Shown here piece by piece: positions 1 through 16,176 of a stretch of DNA of 50,381 nt. The position numbers and the translations under genes are program-made. This stretch comes from Paulinella micropora (taxonomy: Eukaryota > Cercozoa > Imbricatea > Euglyphida), in assembly GCA_009731375.1 (NCBI GenBank), contig BJOX01000295.1:248773-299153 (forward strand), given 5' to 3'. Below the pieces are notes generated by a model that saw only the letters and a program-made list of their open reading frames with translations, did not search any database and was not told the origin of the DNA. The number at the start of each line of letters is the position of its first letter. Positions within the stretch are counted from its first letter, which is position 1.

Positions 1-118
1 TTTGGTTCTCCAGGTTCCTGTGTCCTCCTCCAAGGTAGCCGAATGGCTGGCAAAGGTACTAAGTCAAGACTTGGATGGGTTAGACCCTGGCAAGAAAGAC
101 GGCCTAGCGACAAGGTCA

Positions 119-131
119 TCTATCTATCTAA

Positions 132-165
<34 letters not shown>

Positions 166-207
166 CTATCTATCTATCTATCTATCTATCCATCTATCTA
201 TCTATCC

Positions 208-238
<31 letters not shown>

Positions 239-251
239 CATCTATCCATCC

Positions 252-313
<62 letters not shown>

Positions 314-491
314 AGATCACGGGCAGCTGGTCCCAAGAATCCAGAGGGGACATTAACTTCGATCTATTCTATCTATTATCTATCTATCTATATATCTATC
401 CATCTATCTATCTATCTATCTATCTATTTATCTATCTATAGATCACGGGCAGCTGGTCCAAAGAACCCAGAGGGGACATCAACTTCGATCT
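119..491. repeat. (TATC)n microsatellite with an embedded 55-bp unit
   Basis: Tetranucleotide array of TATC with scattered CATC variants. It is interrupted by two copies of a non-repetitive segment of about 55 bp (311-366 and 437-491), both starting TATAGATCACGGGCAGC and differing at about three positions. The open frames through this stretch ([12 protein letters not shown] peptides) are translations of the repeat and not genes. Confidence 0.95.
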
Positions 492-529
492 TCGCTTTTG
501 CAGCCAAGACAGATGAAATCGTCACAACA

Positions 530-540
530 TAGCGATAGAT

Positions 541-610
<70 letters not shown>

Positions 611-663
611 TGATTGATAGATTGATAGATTGATAGATTGATAGATTGATAGATTGATAGATT

Positions 664-752
<89 letters not shown>

Positions 753-869
753 GTAGGTAGGTAGGTAGGTAGGTAGGTAGGTAGGTAGGTAGGTAGCTAG
801 CTAGCTAGCTAGCTAGCTAGATAGATAGATAGATAGATAGATAGGTAGGTAGGTAGGTAGGTAGGTAGG

Positions 870-940
<71 letters not shown>
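530..940. repeat. (GATA)n array with GGTA, GCTA and GACA blocks
   Basis: A long GATA array that passes through blocks of GATT, GGTA (about 752-795), GCTA (about 795-820), GGTA again and GACA (about 871-900), then returns to GATA. The block structure is typical of compound slippage. Its length in the assembly is probably not reliable, because it runs into adapter sequence and a gap. Confidence 0.95.
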
Positions 941-942
<2 letters not shown>

Positions 943-1026
943 CGGAGAGCGTCGTGTAGGGAAAGAGTGTAGATCTCGGTGGTCGCCGTATCATTAAAAA
1001 AAAAAAAAAAAAAAAANNNNNNNNNN
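939..1026. other. Sequencing-adapter contamination, poly-A and assembly gap
   Basis: From 939 to 995 the sequence matches the reverse complement of the Illumina TruSeq universal adapter (it contains GAGCGTCGTGTAGGGAAAG, then the GGTCGCCGTATCATT end), with one A missing near the start. A run of 21 A (996-1016) and ten Ns (1017-1026) follow. This is the usual form of read-through past a short insert. It is not genomic sequence, and DNA on the two sides of the gap may not be adjacent. Confidence 0.95.
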
Positions 1027-3928
1027 TAGCTAAAGGCATAAGCCTAAAATACTACCCCCGGACAGGAACTCTCAGCACTTCACAAGCTGCACACCAACCA
1101 TCCGCTCGGGTTGGTGCCCGTGCCCAGTTGAAGCCGAAAGGTAGCCGAGCCCTTGAACTGTACAGAACAACCACTAGAAAGACTCCCTCAGGGGCGTGTG
1201 CCATAAGGAGATGATGGCCACCCAAACCGAGGTTTCGGGAGTTCACGGTCGTTGTGAGTTACCACGGACCTAGTACCTTTTACACTCCGGTTTGCTGAGA
1301 GACTTCGTTAGAAGCCGCGATGTCCAATCGACACTTTAATCCGCAAGTAGATAGCAGAACTGACAAACTCAGAGTTAGTAACGGTCTTTTATTGGCATTC
1401 AGGATTGGACAATAATCATTGTGTAATAATTACAGTCGTGCGGACTTTTATTCAGTTTCGTTACCGTCACGGTAACCGTTACGTCCGTTACTCATATTGA
1501 CTAGAACTACACTGTCATTCGACTATACCCCACTTATAAAGCAATTACTAACGGTAAACGTAGTTAACCTTCCAACGCTGGCCGGGTTCCGCTTCAACGT
1601 GACGTGAAGCTCTGGTCGTAATTCGTCAGCGGGTCCCCTGAAGATGCAGTGCCGCTTCATCACTGAGCCTCGGAGAGAGAGAGAAGGGGGGGCACGGTTC
1701 ATCGTGCGCTGTGGCATTCAGGGAGGGACAGTCGGACTCAGAATCAGTTACCCATTGATATTAATAATGTTTAATAAGTTGAAACTGACGGTTGAACTAG
1801 TATCATTGAATATCATAGTAGTTGAATATCTTCAGTTCAGTTCCAAAACAGGCTCAGAGTCAAACTCGAGTCAACTGACTTCAAGTTTAGAACTTCAATA
1901 GTTATATCATCTATTAATATTACTGAATATTCTCAACTTGAGTCACGGTAGTAGGTTACTGTGCCGGGTGACTTGGTCTCGGACCGGCACCGTGACGGCC
2001 ACTATTCAAGTCATATTACAATATTAATATTGTATTGACAGCCGCGGTCACCGTCGCCGATCGCCGCCGGCCGTTCATCAACCTCTGGCCCCGGGCTGTC
2101 ATTGAATCATCGCCGGATATTTTCAAGTTTTCAAGACAGATCATAAGTTATCCCGGCCTCGCACGTTCGACTCCAGCATTCTCAGTCCGACCGATCAGAT
2201 GATATTGTCACTGACTCGCGACGATGCGGCCCACGGCCCAATTCAAGTTTGTCGGATTTGATGCGGTGATCGTAGATGATCCGAGCCCAGCGGCACTCAG
2301 GAGCGTTCCCGCCGGAACCGTTCCATCGTGCAATAGAAGAACAATCTCCGAGCCAGTTTAATTGGCTTGTGTTAGTACTAAATTGAATGTAGGGATGATT
2401 TAGTACGAACACTTATCAATAGCCTACTTCTCTAGCCTTTGTGACTCAAACTGAATACTTGTCAGTTGAAAACCTTTCGTAAGTTATTAATATCATATTT
2501 AAAACAAGAATGCCGCGGGATCACTGCTGCCAAAGGACAGAGCCTGTCATTGACTCAACAGAGATTATCAAATGGTCATAGATCACGCCTGAGCACCCCT
2601 TCAACGCCGGAACTTGATGGGGCACGGTTGCGTCAGCGATTCAGACTTGACATATAATATGACAGACAGGTGACGAATCGATTATCAACAGCGGGCCGGG
2701 CGCACGCGGCACAGAAATGGTCATAATGACAGACCATACTAGTTTTGCTTTAGCGCTCGGATGGCATCGGTCATTGTTTAGACAACCGCACGAAATCACG
2801 ATGCCATCTCTTGTCGAAACGACTTTTGCCCGACTCATGATCGATCGGACAGCCATGAAAAACTAAGAGCCTCATTACAGCGATCAAGGTCCTGCGCGGG
2901 CCATTCACGTACCATCGACGGAAATCAAGAATGAGTCCAGAGATGAGTCAGTGCCCCGTCAGCGGATCCTGCGCGGGCCATTCACGTACTCAGCGGCTGG
3001 ACTCATTCCCAAGAAGGCATTCATAGACCAAAGAAACTCTACTGCGTACAACCTTGCCTAAACTGTAGCACCACTGTTCGGTATGGAAGCAATTTTGCTG
3101 TCGGTTACATGTTGGACCAGTTGGGTGGGTGGAACGAGTAGCACGATTCATAAGCAAACACAGATGGAGTCTTAGTCTGTGATCAATATAAAGTTCCGAG
3201 GCTCCTTCAATTAAATGGTGCGGCTCGGAATCGTAAGAGTGACATGCTGCGTCCCACAAAGGGAGCAAGTAAAGATTTTGAATCCTGACGCGCCGTGGTT
3301 ATCCATTTATCATCCTCTATCTTTATCATCATTATGAAGTGGCGCATGGGAGTGGCAAAGATCAAAAATCCACATTGAAGATGTCACTGCTCAAATCTTC
3401 AGTATCTCCAGAAAGAGGCCTCTGCTCTTTGAAAGATGGGCCAAGCCGGCGGGACTTGATGGAGATGGGGTGATGCTTTGCCTAAACGTAATGAACGATA
3501 ACATCAACTTGATAAAAAACGATAAACCTTGGCGTGCGACTTGTGAGACATATGTGGGGCCAGGTACGTGGTACGGCTCACTTTGGTTTGTGTCACCGTA
3601 ACCTACAAAGAGTAACTTTGTTGGCTCTGACTCGAGATGCGATGCAACTTTCGACCTGGCTTTGGGTGCCAAATGGAAATGCAAACGGATCCATGCTCGG
3701 CGAATTTTTGACCATGGCTTTGTGTGACCGATCCTTGCGTTTCTTTGAATCGCTCAACCTAAGGAAAGAATGGTTGAGCAAAACGAATGTTTTGAATGCA
3801 ACAGACTGTAATATGTGCTCACAAATACAAAGGCCAGTACATATCTTCTCTAGTAAATTACCTGACGCTGTCAACCTCCTTCAATATCATTGGACTTTCT
3901 TTTCTACTTGGAATCTTGGCTGCGGCGA

Positions 3929-3952
3929 AACACACACACACACACACACACA
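3929..3952. repeat. (CA)n microsatellite
   Basis: About eleven CA dinucleotides in a row. Confidence 0.9.
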
Positions 3953-4123
3953 GTCAAGATGAACAAATGTCATATCTTGATGAAATATCCTTAGCTCAGA
4001 CAGGTTTTGAACTCGCCTTTGAGATAAGGCTCCCCACGTGGCCGCTCCACCTCACGTGTCCTTTGGTCAAGGGGAAAGTAAGCAGCAGCCACGCTCTCGT
4101 CATCTCGATCGGAATCAAAGATT

Positions 4124-4198
4124 GAAGGGCCTTCTCGAGCCTGAGCTATGGAAGGGCCTTCTCGAGCCTGAGCTATGGAAGGGCCTTCTCGAGCCTGA
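4124..4198. repeat. 27-bp tandem repeat, 2.8 copies
   Basis: The unit begins GAAGGGCCTTCTCGAGCCTG and ends AGCTATG. Copies at 4124-4150 and 4151-4177 are identical, and a partial third runs to 4198. The unit holds the palindrome CTCGAG. It lies about 250 bp past the stop codon of the minus-strand coiled-coil gene. Confidence 0.9.
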
Positions 4199-4448
4199 TT
4201 TTTTTATTTGTTATTTTCAATACGGAGACAGAGCGACTATGACAACCGAATTGGGTGTGAACGTCGTGTCAGGACGGGAAGGCTGAAGCACAGGCATGGC
4301 ACGGGCTTGTTACATGAAGCGGATGATAACCTTTCGATACATCATCTCGGCTCTCTTCTCCCTTCGCACGTGATGTAATCTTGGCGACTGTCTAGTGGGT
4401 CTCAACTCCGAATCCTCCAACAAACGGGCAAAAAAGAATAATAAAAAA

Positions 4449-9416
<4,968 letters not shown>

Positions 9417-9765
9417 TTTGTGTTTGTAACTGCAGTCAGAAAGGCAAGGGTAAACAAATGAAAAGAATAGTAGCACAAGAAGCGTAAATACGGTGAGAAC
9501 TACCGAGAGAACAAAAAAGGGAAAAGGAAAAAGATAAAGGGGGAACAACTCTTGAATCTCATTGGGCACAACATTTTTCAATCTGGCCTGAACATGTAGG
9601 ATGGCATTTTAAGATGCGGCCCCGTCTCTCCTCAGTTCCGATCAGCAAAAAATCTTCCTATCGCGGAACGAATTCCCCCAAACCATCATCTCACCACAAA
9701 CCTTTCAGTACCGCTTGCAGACCGACAATTCTCGACTCTGTTGTAGTGGTTCCTCTGGGTAAACA
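9417..9765. promoter_or_regulatory. Divergent intergenic region between the coiled-coil and ABCB genes
   Basis: This 349-bp stretch separates the minus-strand ATG at 9416 from the plus-strand ATG at 9766, so both promoters and both 5' untranslated regions should lie here or start here. I see no clear TATA box or named motif. Upstream non-coding exons of either gene could move the true promoters. Confidence 0.35.
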
Positions 9766-12700
9766 ATGTCGTTGGTGGATACAGAGATGGAGGTAGGAGA
9801 CCGGAAGGCTTATGAGGAAGAACAGGTAAAAAAAATTTTGCCAGGCAGAAACTGAAATTTGTTGTCAGTTTTGTTTTGCCCTTGTTTGTATGAGTTTGTA
9901 TGGTCACTTGTGTGTGTGTGTGTGTTTGTGTGTGTGTTTATGAATTTTGCAGAAAGGGCATGGTAGACAGTCATCTCTGATTGACACAACAAGCGTCGAA
10001 GAGAGGAGTCTCGTCGGTCAGTCTAGTCCGATTCCTGCTGCAGATACATCAGCTATCAACAGTCCTTCAGTTACAGTTCCTGAGAAAGGATTCGCCTCGT
10101 CGTATCCTGTCGCAGAAAACCAGAAAGCAGAAACCTCTGCAGTGGTGAAGGAAACAAATGGCAAAGCTAGCAGCGAAGAAAATGTGGAATCAGCAATTCC
10201 TATAAAGCCGGTGTCACTAGGAACACTGTTTCGTTTCGCTACATGTTGGGACTGGATCATGATGTCCGTTGGTTTTGTGGGAGCCTTTGCAGTGGGAGCA
10301 GCCCAGCCTGTCATTATGGTCCTCTTGCATCCACGCGAACGAAAATCCACATTTTTTGATGCTTGCAAAAATTAAAAATGCAGGTGCTTTTCTCGGACGT
10401 AATGAACGCTGCCGGAGGATTGGGAGGTTCTGGAGATGAGCTAAGAGAGACTTTCGACCAGATTGTCATCAAGATGATTTCTGTGGGTGGGATATGCCTC
10501 GTTTGTGGGTACCTCAAATCTTTTTTCAATCTAATGCTCATGGTTGTGGTAGTGGAGGGAGAGAGGGAAAGTGAATGAGTAAGTGTCTCTGTGTATATGT
10601 GTGTGTATGTGCTTACGTGTGTGTGTGTGTGAGACAGAGAGAGAGGGATCGAGAGAAAGAGGAAGAATGGGAAGAAACAGACAGAGAGAAGTATCGGTGC
10701 ATACAGAATGTTGTACGAATGCAGGTGGCTTGGTAATTCTGGTTTTTCGGTATCCGGTCTGCGGCAGACTGCCAAGTGGCGTCAATATTACCTTAAAGGT
10801 TTTCATTACCATCGTCTCCCGTATTTCTTCTGACCATGAACCTGTTTTTTTTTTTTTTTTTTTTTTTAATTATTATTATTATTATTTATTATTATTATTA
10901 TTTATTATTATTATTATTTAACCAGTAAGCAAGGTCCAATCGAGGAAAAGATGATAGAAATGATGAATAGAGGAAAGGAAAAGAAAAAAGAAAAGAAAAG
11001 AAAAACGTAGGGACACACTATAATCATGCTTTTTTTTTAATATTTTTTTTAGGTATCTTGCGTCAAGATGTGGCTTGGTACGACACCAACCACCCAAGTG
11101 AATTGTCGAGTCGGATCGCTGAGAGCACACAGGCGGTCGAAGAAGGAATCAGCTCCAAACTGGGTGCTGGCTGTCGCTTCGTTGGTCAAGGGTTGACCGG
11201 TGTGGCAATTGCATTTTACTACAGCTGGGAGATGTCACTAGTACTGCTGGCGCTGTCGCCGATCGTGATGTTTGGCACTTGGTTCATGAGCAAAGCTACT
11301 GCTGATGGAGCAACTGACATGGCCAACGCCTACGCCAAAGCAGGAGGCATAGCAGGGGAAACTATTGGTTCTTTGCGCACAGTGGCCTCACTGACCGCCG
11401 AGCCAGTACAAGCAGAAAAGTATGGCAAGAGTTTGGAACAAGCACGCGCTGCGGGAGTGCGGAAGAGCTACCGTATCGGGTTCGCTAACGGGCTGCTCTT
11501 TGCAAGCGGGAACACCATGGCTGCAGTCGGTCACAACTAAAACCCGACTCTCTCTCTCTCTCTCTTTCTCTGCGTTGACTTGGAGAACTCTGCTTGGGGA
11601 AGCATTTTGATCCGAAGATTTTGTTCTGGGCTGCCCTTAAAAACAAAGACATTTGTGTGACGTTCAGGTTTTATATTTGGGGCTTGGAAAATGTCACGAG
11701 AACTGGTACGTTTTCCTCTCTCCTCCCNNNNNNNNNNNNNNNNNNNNNNNNNNNNNNNNNNNNNNNNNNNNNNNNNNNNNNNNNNNNNNNNNNNNNNNNN
11801 NNNNNNNNNNNNNNNNNNNNNNNCCCCCCCCCCCCCCCAAAATCTGTTTTCTTTTTAGCGTGACACCACAATGTCCTATATGGGAACGACGATTAACTGC
11901 GCCACCTTCTGGGGTCCATGGTTTGGACCCGGATCAAACCCCGCTGGTGAATGCAATTTCAGTGCGGGAGATGTGATTATCTCCTTGTTCGCGCTGCAAA
12001 TGGGAGCACAAGGCTTGGTACGTATGCTGTCTCTTATGCAGAAATTTTATGTTTCACTCACACCGTCACACGTACTCTGGTTTATGTTGGTGACCCCGCC
12101 CTGTAGCGTTCACAGTGTATGTTATGTATTAAATGTATGTTATGTATTGTTGATGTTCAGGGGCTCATTGAACCAAGTATTTCCGCCCTTGCGAGAGCAC
12201 GCAAGGCTGCCGGGTCAATCATCGCCGTCATGGACCGCAAGCCCAAAATCGATGCATTCGACAAAAGCGGCCAGAAGCCTACCATCACTGGCGAGATCGT
12301 GTTCGAAGACGTGTATTTTTCTTACCCGAGCCGCCCAGATAACCCTGTCGCCCAGGGCTACAATCTCACCATCAAAGCTGGCCAAACTGTGGCGCTGGTG
12401 GGCGCCAGTGGCAGCGGCAAGTCGACTGCTATTCAACTCGTCGAGCGTTTCTATGACCCTGACGCTGGCCGAGTCACTTTGGACGGTGTTGACCTGCGGG
12501 AGATCAACGTGAACCATTTGAGAGAACACATCGGTCTCGTCGGTCAGGAGCCAGTGCTCTTCAGTGGCACCATCGCAGACAACATCAGCTATGGTAAGCC
12601 CGGATCAACTCGAGAAGAGGTTATTGAAGCTGCGAAGATGTCCAACGCACACAATTTCATCATGGAGTTTCCAAACGGGTACGACACTGACGTCGGGGAA

Positions 12701-15098
12701 AAGGGCGGGCAGTTGTCTGGCGGTCAGAAGCAGCGTGTTGCCATCGCCAGAGCTATGATCAAGAATCCCAAGATCCTGCTGCTGGACGAAGCGACATCGG
12801 CGCTGGATACAGAGAGCGAGCGCATCGTTCAGGCTGCGTTGGACTCAGTGTTGCACACGTCGAAGCGCACCACGATCGTGATTGCCCACCGTTTGTCGAC
12901 GATTCGTGATGCGGACAAGATCTGCGTCGTGGACCAGGGTCGCATTGTGGAAGAAGGAACTCACACCGAGCTATTGGCCAAAGGCCCTGATGGCTTTTAC
13001 TTTCGCCTCCATCAGAAAACGAGTGGCAAGGAAGACGAGGAAAATGTGCCACGCAAACGTGCAATGACACGGCAGGCGTCCGAGGGCAAACGAGATCACT
13101 ACATCGATGTCGCGAACGACGTCAAAGGAGATCATGTGGAGACTAAGGAGGAGAAAGATGAGAAAGCGCGAATGGCCAAGGAGGACGCTAAGAAAGAGGC
13201 TGCCAGATCCAAGAAGAATGTGGCACGTATTTGGGGCATGTATGAAACTAGAGACAAACCTTACTTTTTCTTGGGAACGATCGGTGCTCTCTTGGTTGGT
13301 GGAGCGAATCCGGCGATCGGCATCGTCTTCGTCAAGGCTTTGTTCCTCTTCTACGGCGATGATCCTGATGAGATGATGAAAGAGGTACATACATAACATA
13401 CATAGATTGATGCATACATACATACGTACATACATAGATACATACAGACATAGATACGTACATACATACATACATATATACATACATACATACATACATA
13501 CATTACATACGTAGGCGATCAAGTGGTCTATGATTATGCTAGCGATCTCTTTGGGCCAAGTTGTGGGCGATACTGCTCGCTATTGGGGCTTTGCTGTCCC
13601 AGGGGAGAAGCTCACGGTGAAACTCCGCCGCATGTACTACGACGCTATTGTCCGGCAAGAGATTGGCTGGCATGACATGCCGGAAAACTCATCGGGCCTC
13701 TTGTGTGCTAGTCTGGCCTCAGAAGTCAACACGATCCAAGCCTTGACTGGTGAAGGGCTCGGTCGTAATGTTCTCATGATCTGTACCCTGGTGTGCGCGG
13801 TGACCTTTGCGGTCATCTGGGGCTATTGGAAGATCTTCCTGGTTGCGCTGGGTGCGGTGCCCATCATGATGAGCGGCATGATGATCGAGCTGGCCATGAT
13901 GGCTGGAGGCCCAAAAGGTGGAGACCCGGCTGAATCACTGGGACCCGAAGCCGGCAAGATCGTTGGCGAAGTCGTCACCAGCATTCGCACCATCATGTCC
14001 TTCACTATGGAGCAGCGGTTCACCGATCAGTTCTTCCAAGTGACCGACGATGCAGTCAGGGGCAGTGTCTGTTCCACGGCCGCTAAGGGCTTCTTCTCAG
14101 GATATGCACAGGGCGCTATGTTTGCGGCGTTTGGTATGCTGTACTGGTACGGTGGTAAACAAATCGCCAACGGGAATGCCAACTTTGAAACCATGTTCGT
14201 TCCCATCTTCTGCATGTTTATGCTCGGAGCGGGCATGGGCCAGGCTGCAAACGGGGCTACTGACGCGGCTAAAGCTACCAAGGCCGCGAAACGAGTGTTC
14301 GAATTGATCGATCGCCAGTCCAAAATCGACTACTCAAGCGAGGAAGGCAAGAAGCCCGAAAAGTGCCAGGGTACTCTGGTGTTTGAAAATGTTGAATTTG
14401 CGTACCCGAGCCGCCCAGAGAACCCTGTCGCCCAGGGCTACAATCTCAGCATCAAGGCTGGCCAAACTGTGGCGCTGGTGGGCGCCAGTGGCAGCGGCAA
14501 GTCAACTGCTATTCAACTCGTCGAGCGTTTCTATGACCCTGACTCTGGCCGAGTCACTTTGGACGGTGTTGACCTGCGGGATGTCAATGTTAAATGGCTG
14601 CGACAGCACATTGGTCTTGTCGGTCAGGAGCCAGTGCTCTTCAGCGGCACCATCGCAGACAACATCGCCTCTGGTAAGCCTGGATCAACTCGAGAAGAGG
14701 TTATTGAAGCTGCGAAGATGTCGAACGCACACAATTTCATCATGGAGTTTCCAAACGGGTACGACACTGACGTCGGGGAAAAGGGCGGGCAGTTGTCTGG
14801 CGGTCAGAAGCAGCGTGTTGCCATCGCCAGAGCCATGATCAAGAATCCCAAGATCCTGCTGCTGGACGAAGCGACATCGGCGCTGGATACAGAGAGCGAG
14901 CGCATCGTTCAGGCTGCATTGGACGCAGTGTTGCACACGTCGAAGCGCACCACGATCGTGATTGCCCACCGTTTGTCGACGATTCGTGATGCGGACAAGA
15001 TCTGCGTCGTGGACCAGGGTCGCATAGTAGAGGCGGGTACTTATTCTGAATTAATGGCGCAGAAAGGGCATTTCTATCGATTGAACAAGGATCATTAA
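9766..15098 (+). CDS. ABCB-type full ABC transporter (P-glycoprotein/MDR family)
   Basis: Membrane exporter with two TMD-NBD halves. Exons: 9766-9825, 9953-10318, 10384-10508, 10725-10798, 11053-about 11525, 11859-12017, 12161-13384 and 13515-15098; phases agree and give about 1354 residues, normal for a full ABCB. NBD1 has Walker A GASGSGKST near residue 500, Q-loop LVGQEPVLF, signature LSGGQKQR near 604, Walker B ILLLDE and H-loop IAHRLST. NBD2 repeats all of these from about residue 1150. A charged linker near 690 (many K, E and D) joins the halves, as in MDR proteins where it is often phosphorylated. The TMD1 junction is the weak point: the donor after residue 366 (GTCGGT) is atypical and 96 Ns lie in that intron, so a small exon may be missing. 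Substrate cannot be predicted. NBD1 and NBD2 are nearly identical in DNA, which is unusual. Confidence 0.93.
11728..11838. other. Assembly gap followed by poly-C
   Basis: Ninety-six Ns (11728-11823) and 15 C, inside an intron of the ABCB gene. An exon encoding part of TMD1 could be hidden here. Confidence 0.95.
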
Positions 15099-15132
15099 TT
15101 TGACACTTGCAGCCTTCCCCGCCCTTGACGTC

Positions 15133-15231
15133 GTGCATGCTTTGCTGAATTAACTGCGGATACTTGCACTGAATTCATGGCGACAAAAGGACAATTTTAT
15201 CAGCTAAGAATCATTATTTCAAAACCTGCAG

Positions 15232-15271
<40 letters not shown>

Positions 15272-15400
15272 ACCCCCCCCCCCNNNNNNNNNNGTGCATG
15301 CTTTGCTGAATTAACTGCGGATACTTGCACTGAATTCATGGCGACAAAAGGACAATTTTATCAGCTAAGAATCATTATTTCAAAACCTGCAGCCCCCCCC
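15133..15400 (+). pseudogene. Relic of an ABC-transporter 3' end, duplicated across a poly-C gap
   Basis: The segment 15133-15231 reads like a degraded copy of the last codons of the ABCB gene: GAATTCATGGCGACAAAAGG here against GAATTAATGGCGCAGAAAGG at the true end, with the following residues (KGQFYQL against KGHFYRL) also matching, and a similar C-rich tail. The same segment occurs again at 15294-15392 on the other side of a C run and ten Ns (15284-15293). The second copy is identical by eye, so it is probably one locus assembled twice; the relic itself looks real. Confidence 0.7.
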
Positions 15401-16121
15401 CCCCACCCCACCCAAACCACCAAACGCACATACTCACATCCTCCAATTTACTCTCCCCTTTCATGGTCTCGTCATGTCTTATCCTAGTTTCGTATCGTGT
15501 CTTCAAGACCTCTTACATTGTGTTAAGAGGTGCTAAGAGAGATAGATCAGACTGTTGCAATTTGTTGCTATCAGGTTGTGAATAATCTCAAGGCACTTTC
15601 ACTTCGAACTTTTATTTATTTCGTGTATTGTGAATGTTAAGTCAGTACTCTAGCATACGAAACTGCATTCATATCAGTTGACGAAAGAACATCATGAAAA
15701 AACGTCATGGTGACAATAATTTCCTGAGTATTAATCGTAATATATACATGAACATTAATTGTTATCACTATCATTAATAGGATTAGGATTTTTAAAGGTA
15801 CTAATATATATATATACAAATATATATCAATGCTTTTTTAGAAAGTTTAAGATTCAGGATGCTTCTGATTAAAATTATTTATTTTTTTAAGTGATTAATA
15901 TTAATATTAATAGTAAAATTAATAACTCTAAATAAACCCGGCGAGCGCCACATGTGTGGATCCTTGCCATATTTGTAGGTTTTATTAATATATATTAGTA
16001 ATAATTTGTCTTTTAATGCTTACTTCGGACTCCACATTTGTGGATTAGGATCCAGAAATGTGGATCGGCTGTACTTTATGTGTTTCTCCAGTAACATTTA
16101 TGGATAGTTTTTGTAGTAGTA
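15401..16121. other. AT-rich intergenic DNA
   Basis: No gene seen. Many short TA and TTAATA runs (for example 15799-15830 and 15890-15920). It ends at the TTAA target site of the piggyBac element. Confidence 0.6.
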
Positions 16122-16176
16122 TTAACCCTTAACCGGTTTCAATCCCCAAAAGTGGCTTCAATCCCCAAAAGTGGTT
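16122..16176. repeat. piggyBac left end: TTAA, 14-bp TIR, two subterminal repeats
   Basis: TTAA target copy, then the TIR, then two tandem copies of CAATCCCCAAAAGTGG separated by CTT. Confidence 0.9.

Larger units (their letters stand above)
1027..4448. other. Region without a supported gene
   Basis: About 3.4 kb in which open frames are short, overlap on both strands and give no recognisable protein. It holds a short GA-rich stretch near 1672-1686, a motif CTGCGCGGGCCATTCACGTA present twice (near 2893 and 2969), a CA microsatellite and a 27-bp tandem repeat. Uncharacterised repeats or the ends of distant genes cannot be excluded. Confidence 0.5.

Noticed and set aside
120-1016. Open frames of 76-176 codons through the TATC/GATA arrays
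   Set aside because: They are translations of a 4-bp repeat (SIYL peptides) and end in adapter sequence.
3391-3962. Overlapping 90-140 codon frames on both strands near 3.5 kb
   Set aside because: No recognisable protein, no intron signals, and frames on both strands are equally open.
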